A program made the translations under genes and the position numbers. Shown one piece after another: positions 42,128-49,223 of a stretch of DNA of 64,000 nucleotides. The notes below the pieces were generated by a model, which searched no databases, had not been told where the DNA came from, and saw only the letters and a program-made list of their open reading frames with translations. This DNA comes from Acidobacteriota bacterium (lineage in GTDB: Bacteria > Acidobacteriota > Blastocatellia > Pyrinomonadales > Pyrinomonadaceae), in assembly GCA_016700175.1 (NCBI GenBank), contig CP065003.1, positions 1 through 64,000 on the forward strand, read 5' to 3'. Positions within the stretch are counted from its first letter, which is position 1. Each line of letters starts with the position of its first letter.

Positions 42128-43489
42128 CTAGAAGGTCTTTCCTGTCCTGAAGATCATCCCGCCGCCCTCGGGGCTCTGGGCGTAGAGGATCGCGAACGTC
42201 ACGCGCTTTGCCGAAAGGAACTGAACGCCCCCGCCCCAGGTGGTCTGGATGTTTCCCCACTTCAGGTCCCCGAGCCTGTCGTAAACCTGGCCGAAATCGC
42301 CGAAGAAGACCGCATCCATTCCGCGCAAACCACCGGTTTCGATCCCCTGGATCAGCTTGTATCGGTATTCGACAGACAGATGTACCGAGCTCGCGCCTCT
42401 GTAGCGGTGGGTCTCGTACCCGCGCAGAGTGTCGCCGTCTCCGAGCCTCGAGAGCCTGAAGAAGGGGATCCCCGAGCCGTTCGACGGATCGCGAAAACTG
42501 CCCAGGAACCGCAGTGCGATCACTCGGTCCTTCGATCCAAGAGGCACGTAGCCCCTGGAATCGATCTCGAACGTCCGCCAGCTGTGATCGCTTTTCCCGA
42601 GCCCTTTCGAAGCGCTCAGCGACACCCTTGCGAACCATCCCGCCCTGGGATATTCCGGCTCGTCCGTACGGTCGGCCTGGAAGAAACCTCCTATCTCGAG
42701 GAGCCTTATGTTCCCTCCGAAGCCCGGAAGAGAACCCGGTTTGTAAACCGACCCGATCGGCGCCCCGCGCGCGTCGCTGCCGTCGGTGATGTCGTTCCTG
42801 GAAACCGACGCGAAGCCGCCTGCCCTGTAGTCCTTTCCGAGCTTCACCGATCCGTTCGCCCGCAGGCCGGTCTCGCGGTGAAAGAATGTGCTCCGCGCGC
42901 TTCTGAAGGAGTTCGGGCCCGCGCCGAAGTAATCCTCTTTGGGTCTGACCGACTGAAACGCCTCGACGCGCAATGCGACGTCTCGCTTCTCAAGCGAGGA
43001 GGGCGTCAGCCCGAAGCCGGCCGCGGAGTCTATGTATCCGCTGAAAGAGACGATCGAAGACGCTGTCAGGCGGAAATCCTTCGAGATGTAGTCTTTCGTC
43101 GAGGCCGTGAACCCTACGCCAAAGCCGGCTCCCGGCGACGAGCTTCCGAAGACCGGACTGACCGGCAGATTCCCGCCGACGCCGAAGAGGAACCGATACT
43201 CGCGGTTCTCCTCGAACCTCGTCACTCTGTCCGTAACCGCCGGTGCGATCGCGCGGAACGGCTTCATAAGCGCTTCAGCCAGAGGATTCTGATGCTCGCG
43301 TATCTGCTCGCGAGTGACTATCCGCCGCCGCGGCTCATCGCGAGCCTCTGCCTGATCGGTCCTTATTTCCTCCGCGGTCTCATCCGTCGGGGAAAGGCCG
43401 CCGTCCTGCCCTTCGACGGCCCCCGACAGCGCGCCAAGCGCCGCCAGCGTCAGCGCGATGATCTTTAGGTTTTGTTTCGTCTTCTCCAT
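42128..43489 (-). CDS. outer-membrane beta-barrel protein (Omp85/surface-antigen-like)
   Basis: A 453-residue protein. ATG 43489, after GGCGGGGGAACCG, gives a signal peptide (KIIALTLAALGALSGA); a Glu/Arg-rich stretch follows, then alternating amphipathic strands to the C-terminus: FGVGFTASTKDYISKDF, YFGAGPNSF, RLSRLGDGDTLRGYETHRYRG with the Omp85-type L-R-G-Y motif, and DAVFFGDFGQVYD. It ends TFAILYAQSPEGGGMIFRTG-KTF, with terminal Phe as in barrel proteins. No POTRA domains are seen. First gene of the operon with the secreted kinase-like protein. Confidence 0.85.
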   Translation of the reverse strand: MEKTKQNLKIIALTLAALGALSGAVEGQDGGLSPTDETAEEIRTDQAEARDEPRRRIVTREQIREHQNPLAEALMKPFRAIAPAVTDRVTRFEENREYRFLFGVGGNLPVSPVFGSSSPGAGFGVGFTASTKDYISKDFRLTASSIVSFSGYIDSAAGFGLTPSSLEKRDVALRVEAFQSVRPKEDYFGAGPNSFRSARSTFFHRETGLRANGSVKLGKDYRAGGFASVSRNDITDGSDARGAPIGSVYKPGSLPGFGGNIRLLEIGGFFQADRTDEPEYPRAGWFARVSLSASKGLGKSDHSWRTFEIDSRGYVPLGSKDRVIALRFLGSFRDPSNGSGIPFFRLSRLGDGDTLRGYETHRYRGASSVHLSVEYRYKLIQGIETGGLRGMDAVFFGDFGQVYDRLGDLKWGNIQTTWGGGVQFLSAKRVTFAILYAQSPEGGGMIFRTGKTF

Positions 43490-43676
43490 CGGTTCCCCCG
43501 CCTTTCTAAATTCGGGCTCGTTAAGTGCACCCGATGTGCCAATGTCTCTCAGGTACGCTAACCCCAATTTGTTCAACAAGTAACGGAATGCCGGGAATAA
43601 ATCCCGGGCAACGGGAATTCGCTATTCCTTGAGATCCCGTTGTGGATATAGTCGAAAAATCGTTGGGAGACAGGTC

Positions 43677-44708
43677 ATGGCGGATAGCGGAACGGCAAGG
43701 GAAGGAGCATCATCGACGGTTATGATCGGAGCGAGCAATGCCTGGAAGGAGATCGTACGAAGCGCGAAAATGGTGTCGGCGACGGACGCGACCGTGCTGA
43801 TCACGGGCGAGAGCGGCACGGGCAAGGAACTGGTGGCGACCTCGATACACGAACAGAGCACGCGTTCAAAGGGCAATTTCGTGCCTGTGAACTGCGCAGC
43901 GATCCCTTCCGAGCTGTTCGAAAGCGAATTCTTCGGCCACGCAAGGGGTTCGTTCACGGGTGCGGTCAGCGAGCGGGCAGGCCGGTTCGAACTTGCTCAC
44001 GGCGGCACCATTCTGCTGGACGAGATAGGCGAGATCCCGCTCGAGCTCCAGGGCAAGCTCTTGCGAGTGCTGCAGGAGGGCAGGTTCGAGCGGGTGGGCG
44101 AAAACCGGACCCGTTCGGTGGACGTACGTGTGATCGCGGCCACGAACCGCGATCTGAGAGCTGCGGCGGAGGCCGGCGAGTTCAGAAGCGATCTGTACTT
44201 TCGGCTCAGCGTATTCCCGATCGAACTTCCGCCGCTCCGGGAAAGGCTTGACGATGTTCCGGAACTGGCCAACCATTTCCTGAGGAAGTACGCCGCCAAG
44301 CACGCCTGCCCTGCGGACAGGTTCAGCGACGAGCAGCTCGAGGCGCTGAAGCGGTACCATTACCCGGGTAATGTTCGGGAACTCGAGAACATCGTCGAGC
44401 GGATCACTATCGTTGCCGGATGCGGGTTGCTAAAGATGGATGTTTCGGCGATCATCCGGTCGATGCTGATCCCTGAGAAGGAGCGCGAGATCTCGGATAT
44501 GATCTCCGCACCTCCGGAAACCAAAAGACTGCTGACGTATCCCGAACTCAGGAAGCTGGAAAAGGAAAACCTGATCGCCGCGCTCAAGACAACAGGATTC
44601 AAGATCTACGGTGAGGAGGGAGCTGCGAAGCTTCTGGATATCAAGCCGACCACCCTGACGTCGAAGATTCGCTCGATGGGGATCGTGAAGGAACCCTCGG
44701 CCAACTGA
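43677..44708 (+). CDS. sigma-54-interacting transcriptional activator without receiver domain
   Basis: A 343-residue NtrC-family AAA+ activator. Walker A GESGTGKE at 44-51; the sigma-54 contact loop reads GSFTGA at 91-96 (canonical GAFTGA); Walker B GGTILLDEIGE at 109-119; arginine-finger region FRSDLYFRLSVFPIELPPLRER; YPGNVRELEN at the sensor II region. The C-terminus has a Fis-type helix-turn-helix (EEGAAKLLDIKPTTLTSKI). There is no N-terminal sensory domain, so activity is set by expression or a partner. ATG 43677 is chosen (TGGGAGACAGGTC upstream). Confidence 0.9.
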   Translation: MADSGTAREGASSTVMIGASNAWKEIVRSAKMVSATDATVLITGESGTGKELVATSIHEQSTRSKGNFVPVNCAAIPSELFESEFFGHARGSFTGAVSERAGRFELAHGGTILLDEIGEIPLELQGKLLRVLQEGRFERVGENRTRSVDVRVIAATNRDLRAAAEAGEFRSDLYFRLSVFPIELPPLRERLDDVPELANHFLRKYAAKHACPADRFSDEQLEALKRYHYPGNVRELENIVERITIVAGCGLLKMDVSAIIRSMLIPEKEREISDMISAPPETKRLLTYPELRKLEKENLIAALKTTGFKIYGEEGAAKLLDIKPTTLTSKIRSMGIVKEPSAN

Positions 44709-44709
44709 T

Positions 44710-45561
44710 TTGAAGATCAAAACGGACAATTTCTGCCTGAGGACGACCTTGCGCGGGCACGGCTGGAGTCATCTGGCGCCTGTGCTCGCGAACGATGAAG
44801 AGCCTTCTCTTGAATTCGTGTTCAAAGGGCCGGAAGACGTCTCGGCAGTTTCGGTCCGCGAATCGGACGCAGGACTTGAGGTCCGGGTCCGGGACGGCCG
44901 GAACAGCAACAAAGAGGCGGCATCGGCAGTAAGGAGAATGTTGCGGCTCGATGAGGACCTGGAGAAGTTTTACGATACCGTGCGGGGGCGAAAGGAGCTC
45001 GGCTGGATCGCTGACACCGGAGCCGGAAGGCTTTTGCGGTCGCCGACCGTGTTCGAAGACGTCGTCAAGACGATCTGCACGACGAACTGCTCGTGGGCGC
45101 TTACGAAACTGATGGTATCGAGGCTCGTCGAGAGCCTTGGGGAAGAGTCGCCGTCGGGACGCAAGGCGTTTCCCGCTCCGGAGGCGATGGCGTCAAAGCC
45201 GCCGGAATTCTACAGGGAAACGATAAGGGCGGGATACAGGTCGGAATACCTTCACGAGCTCGCCGTGCAGGTGGCTGAGGGACGGACGGATCCCGAAGCC
45301 TGGCTCGATTCTCCGAAGCCCACCGAAGAATTGAAAAAGGACCTGCTGGCGATCAAGGGAGTTGGAAAGTACGCTGCCGAGAGCATGCTCAAACTTCTTG
45401 GCCGCTACGACTCGCTGGCGCTCGACTCGTTCCTGCGGTCGGAATTCTACAAGAAGCACAATGCGGGCGAAAAGTGCGCCGATTCCAAGATCGAGGCCTA
45501 TTACGAGCCGTTTGGCGAGTGGAAGGGACTCGTGATGTGGTTCGATATGTGCGGAGAATAG
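44710..45561 (+). CDS. HhH-GPD DNA glycosylase (AlkA/OGG1-like)
   Basis: A 283-residue base-excision repair glycosylase. The helix-hairpin-helix and Gly/Pro-Asp motif are in LLAIKGVGKYAAESMLKLLG followed by RYDSLALDSFLRSEF, where the Asp after LAL is the catalytic residue. VVKTICTTNCSWALTKLMV is the usual helix before it. Start is TTG 44710, right after the TGA of the sigma-54 activator (1-base gap), so they are cotranscribed. Likely removes alkylated or oxidised purines; exact specificity unknown. Confidence 0.85.
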   Translation: MKIKTDNFCLRTTLRGHGWSHLAPVLANDEEPSLEFVFKGPEDVSAVSVRESDAGLEVRVRDGRNSNKEAASAVRRMLRLDEDLEKFYDTVRGRKELGWIADTGAGRLLRSPTVFEDVVKTICTTNCSWALTKLMVSRLVESLGEESPSGRKAFPAPEAMASKPPEFYRETIRAGYRSEYLHELAVQVAEGRTDPEAWLDSPKPTEELKKDLLAIKGVGKYAAESMLKLLGRYDSLALDSFLRSEFYKKHNAGEKCADSKIEAYYEPFGEWKGLVMWFDMCGE

Positions 45562-45757
45562 AAAATCCGGCTGCCTGCGTGCGCGCCCGCGTCAAAGAAC
45601 CTGCTTCCGTCTACGAACCATCCCGACAGGATGAGCATCACAGGCGAGTTTTAGACCTTGGTTCTTTAATCCCTCTAACGTTTGGAGTATCCTCTAGAGG
45701 TCGCCGTGAACGCGGCGCGTAACGATCTGTTCGCGCCTTTCAACGGGAGTTTTGAAA

Positions 45758-47470
45758 ATGCTCGAGTCAGGAAAAGTACTTCAGGAACGGTATCGGGTGG
45801 AACGCCAGATAGGCCAGGGCGGAATGGGCTCCGTATATCTTGCGACGGATTCGAGGTTCAACAGTACCGTCGCGGTAAAGGAGACGCTGATCGCCGATGA
45901 CAACTTCAGGAAGGCGCTTATGCGCGAGGCAAGGCTTCTGAACAGCCTCAAGCACGTGGCACTTCCGAAGGTCAGCGACCACTTTGTCGAGGACAACGGT
46001 CAGTACATCGTGATGGAATACATCACGGGCGAGGACCTGTACGAGATGATGGAACGTTCCGGCAAGGCGTTCCCGATCGGCGACGTGCTTGTGTGGACCG
46101 AACAGCTCCTCGATGCGCTTGAGTATCTCCACGGCCAGGAAAATCCGATAATCCACCGAGATATCAAACCGCAGAACCTGAAGCTGACTCCGCACGGACA
46201 GATCATCCTCCTTGATTTCGGGCTTGCGAAGGGCAATCCGACCGACGCGAACCACAAGACGGCGGCGAACAGCATATTCGGGTATTCGAGGCATTACGCC
46301 TCTCTTGAGCAGATCCAGGGGACCGGAACCGATCCTCGCAGCGATATCTATTCGCTGGCCGCGACTCTCTACCATCTCGTGACCGGCAAACCGCCGGCGG
46401 ACGCCTTGACGCGCGTGATGAACGTGATGAACGAGGAGCGCGATCCTCTTCAGCCGGCGAACCTGATCCACGAACAGGTCGACGATCATTTCGCTTTGGC
46501 GCTTACACAGTGCATGTCGCTCAACGCCAATCTGCGGCCGCAGTCGGCCAGGGAAATGTTTGAACTGCTTTTCGACGAGGAGAAGACCTTCGTTCCCCAG
46601 CAGACCCGTGCTGTCGAAGATCCCTCTGCGATCAGCGCTTTTTCGACGCAGATCACAAAGGTCCTTCCGGAAGGCGGCGCGGAAACGTCCGAACTTCGCA
46701 CTAAGGTGATGGGAAGGCGCGCATCTTCGGATCCCGCAGAAGCAGCGGCGAACACGGAGCAGGCCGGGGCGACCGCGACGCTGATCGGCACGACGGCCTC
46801 CGGAGGCTCGTTCGGCCGCTACCGCGTTATGGCAGCGGTAGGCGCGCTCGTCTTGCTCGTTGCGGGAACCGTGTTCGCTTTCGTGTATTACGGCAACTGG
46901 ACGGGTGCGGCGCGACCCGCAGAAGCCGCGCTTCCCGCGGCAAACGATTCCAGCGGGCCCTCGGCAGGCGAGCAGGGAACAGCCGTTGCGGGTGATCCGG
47001 AGAACGCGGCCGGAACGAATGCCCCGGAACAGCCGCCCGTGAGTGCGCCTGAGACCGCATCCGGACCGGCTTCCCCGAAGGCTCCGCAAGCTACTTCCGG
47101 CAACGGCCGCAACTCCGGTACTGTGGCCGTCGGACCTGCTAACAAGGAACTCGAAGAGTTGAAGGCTCTCGAGAAGGAACTGGGGACCGATATGGAGTGG
47201 AGGTTCAAGGACGGAAAGATCTTCAGCGAGAGCCTGATAATCGACGAAAGCGGGATCGTGGTGCGGCCCGTCAAGCCGGGTCAGACACCGGTGAGGATCC
47301 CGTCGACCGAAGAGGAACTGCGGAACCTTACGCCGGCTCAGAAGCGAAGGATCAGAAACGCGCTTGAACAGCGGAGGCTTGCGGACGAGAGGATACGGAG
47401 AATGACCGTTCCGAAACCGGTCCCGCCGCCTCCGACCCCGCCGCCGGCGAACAGCGACCAGGAGCCTTGA
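45758..47470 (+). CDS. transmembrane Ser/Thr protein kinase
   Basis: A 570-residue Hanks-type kinase. Gly loop GQGGMGSVY (19-27), ATP Lys K41 (VAVKE), HRDIKPQN 133-140, DFG 153-155; ASLEQ takes the place of the APE motif, as in the kinase at 32215. After the kinase domain come a Thr/Ala linker, one membrane helix (VMAAVGALVLLVAGTVFAFVYY), an Ala/Pro-rich outer region and a C-terminal helical domain (KELEELKALEKELGTD, AQKRRIRNALEQRRL). ATG 45758 with GGGAG upstream is preferred over TTG 45752. The two kinases share the same unusual 'ALPKVSDHF' and 'IQGTGTDPRSDIY'-like segments and are paralogues. Confidence 0.92.
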   Translation: MLESGKVLQERYRVERQIGQGGMGSVYLATDSRFNSTVAVKETLIADDNFRKALMREARLLNSLKHVALPKVSDHFVEDNGQYIVMEYITGEDLYEMMERSGKAFPIGDVLVWTEQLLDALEYLHGQENPIIHRDIKPQNLKLTPHGQIILLDFGLAKGNPTDANHKTAANSIFGYSRHYASLEQIQGTGTDPRSDIYSLAATLYHLVTGKPPADALTRVMNVMNEERDPLQPANLIHEQVDDHFALALTQCMSLNANLRPQSAREMFELLFDEEKTFVPQQTRAVEDPSAISAFSTQITKVLPEGGAETSELRTKVMGRRASSDPAEAAANTEQAGATATLIGTTASGGSFGRYRVMAAVGALVLLVAGTVFAFVYYGNWTGAARPAEAALPAANDSSGPSAGEQGTAVAGDPENAAGTNAPEQPPVSAPETASGPASPKAPQATSGNGRNSGTVAVGPANKELEELKALEKELGTDMEWRFKDGKIFSESLIIDESGIVVRPVKPGQTPVRIPSTEEELRNLTPAQKRRIRNALEQRRLADERIRRMTVPKPVPPPPTPPPANSDQEP

Positions 47471-48196
47471 TCAAAGGGCCGAAGCAATGACCTCTCTGAG
47501 TTTCGAATTCAATGCTTCGGCTCTTTCCCTGTCCACGTCTTCCGGCAGAAACCCTTCGGTTTCGATCGGAGGGTGATAGACGATCTCGACCTTTCCGGGC
47601 CTCGGGAACGCTGTACCTCTCGGCCAGATCCTGTTTCCGCCGATGATCGTCACCGGCAGCACCGGCACGTTCGCCTGGATCGCCAGGCGCGCCGCACCTT
47701 GCTTGAACTCGAGCATTTCGCCGTTGCCGAAGCATCTCGCCCCTTCGGGAAAAACCACCACAGTGGAACCGCGTTCCAGGGCCTTCAGCGACGCTTTCAT
47801 CGACGCAACCGAGCCCTTCTCGATGTTCACGGGATACGCGCCGAGCTTGCGTATGAACGGGCCGACAAAAAACCATTCGAAAGCCCTGTCCCAAGCCATG
47901 AACCTGAGGGGCTCGCGATGCACGGGAAGGCAGATCCAGTACGGATCGAGATAGGTCTGGTGATTGGCGGCGATCAGCAAGCCGCGGCCGTCATCTTCGG
48001 GAATGCACCCGACGTTCTTATGGCTGATGCGCCACGCGACCTTGCCGATCACCCAGCCGACAAACCGCAGGCTTGCGACCAGCGCCGGGGAGGGCGCCTC
48101 GAAAGCGTCCGAATTGTTTGTTTCCGGGGGCATCGGCGCGAGAGGGCTCCAGAATGATTTCCGGAAGATTCTAAAGGCATTCTCCGCCGGATTCAA
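47471..48196 (-). CDS. 1-acylglycerol-3-phosphate O-acyltransferase (PlsC-like)
   Basis: A 241-residue membrane-associated acyltransferase of phospholipid synthesis. The catalytic H-x4-D motif is NHQTYLD (H79-D84) and the substrate motif FPEGAR lies at 149-154; RFMAWDRAFEWFFVGPFIRKLGAYPVN between them is typical. A hydrophobic stretch at 42-55 may attach it to the membrane. It ends one base after the convergent kinase gene. Confidence 0.9.
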   Translation of the reverse strand: MNPAENAFRIFRKSFWSPLAPMPPETNNSDAFEAPSPALVASLRFVGWVIGKVAWRISHKNVGCIPEDDGRGLLIAANHQTYLDPYWICLPVHREPLRFMAWDRAFEWFFVGPFIRKLGAYPVNIEKGSVASMKASLKALERGSTVVVFPEGARCFGNGEMLEFKQGAARLAIQANVPVLPVTIIGGNRIWPRGTAFPRPGKVEIVYHPPIETEGFLPEDVDRERAEALNSKLREVIASAL

Positions 48197-48218
48197 AAAG
48201 CCGTTAACACGCGCCGTA

Positions 48219-48992
48219 TCAGGAGTCGATCCCTTCCAGGGGGAAGAAGCTGTCGATGAATTCTATGTGAAGCCTGGGAATTCCGTCGGGTCCAAGGCGT
48301 TTGCCTCGGACGACGGCTTTGATCGAGGTATTGTATTGGGGACAGCTGATCCTGATGAACGCTCCGATCTCGATCTCGATAGACGAAAACACCGCCGCGC
48401 CGCTGAGGCTTATGTTCTCAGTTACCGTTTCCTCGCGTTTGATCAGGTGTCCTTCGGCATCGATGACCTCAACGGACACGTTGATGGGGATGTCGTAACG
48501 CGAATGGCGCCGGTCCTCCGAAGGCAGGTGGTCCTCGACCGGTTCGCTCTCGGCAGCGGTTATCTGCCACATCCCGTCATCGCCGCCCCGGTCTGCGATC
48601 TCGTAGATCATCGACGGGTCTTCCAGATAACTTTTCGGAGGCACGCGGCCTATGAACGCCGCGCCTATGAAGTACTTCCCGGCGTCAGCACGTCCTTCCG
48701 CCTTGATGCAGCGCCTCACGATCGCCCAGATCCTGTATTGGGCTTCCAGGTAATCGAAACAGCGCATCTTCCGGGGCATAGGGAGCGTTAGCAGGATCAG
48801 CCTGCCTCGCTTTACAGGGCGCCGAAGCGTGAAACCTGCGCCGAACGCTGAAATATCCTTGAGACGGGTGATCTCTTCCCAGCTTTCGGCACGGCTGTCT
48901 TTGCCCTCGATCTTAACGGGGAGCGAGAGGCCTATCCTCTGGACTCTTCGGGCATCTTTGGCGGCGGGTTTTTCGCCTTCTGCGATTCGCAT
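48219..48992 (-). CDS. double PilZ-domain protein
   Basis: A 257-residue soluble protein with two PilZ-like domains: residues about 14-120 (RRVQRIGLSLPVKIEG ... LKDISAFGAGF) and about 158-250 (DRRHSRYDIPINVSVEV ... TENISLSGAAVFS). The second has the R-x-x-x-R and D/N-x-S-x-x-G signature of c-di-GMP binding; the first is more degenerate. It is 22 bases upstream of the acyltransferase gene on the same strand and likely in one transcript. A c-di-GMP-responsive role in motility or surface regulation is the family expectation. Confidence 0.85.
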   Translation of the reverse strand: MRIAEGEKPAAKDARRVQRIGLSLPVKIEGKDSRAESWEEITRLKDISAFGAGFTLRRPVKRGRLILLTLPMPRKMRCFDYLEAQYRIWAIVRRCIKAEGRADAGKYFIGAAFIGRVPPKSYLEDPSMIYEIADRGGDDGMWQITAAESEPVEDHLPSEDRRHSRYDIPINVSVEVIDAEGHLIKREETVTENISLSGAAVFSSIEIEIGAFIRISCPQYNTSIKAVVRGKRLGPDGIPRLHIEFIDSFFPLEGIDS

Positions 48993-49092
48993 TTTGTGAC
49001 CTCCCTGGGGAAGGGGCCGGCGGGAAGCCGCCGTGGTGTCGGCGGCCCGGTAAAATCGGCGTTAAAGCCAGATATTGTAAAGGTTTGACGGC

Positions 49093-49121
49093 TTGCGGGA
49101 AGCCGCCGTCAACGGTATAAT
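49093..49121 (+). promoter_or_regulatory. gyrA promoter (-35 TTGCGG, 17 bp, -10 TATAAT)
   Basis: TTGCGG at 49093-49098, 17 bases, and a perfect TATAAT at 49116-49121. The -10 lies inside a perfect 14-bp palindrome GGTATAATTATACC (49114-49127). A GACGGC...GCCGTC inverted repeat (49087-49110) covers the -35. Leader length would be about 96 bases, without a strong Shine-Dalgarno. Confidence 0.6.
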
Positions 49122-49223
49122 TATACCTTATTCAAACGGCAGAATTTTCAGCTTTTTCAGCTGTCACGCCCTCATTTCCGGAACCCCTTTATAGAGACCC
49201 TTTAACAACCAGGTACAACAAAA

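Noticed and set aside
42380..43468. A 362-residue frame antisense to the barrel gene, and a 440-residue one antisense to the kinase at 45767-47089
   Set aside because: Arg-rich shadow translations lying fully inside confidently identified genes.
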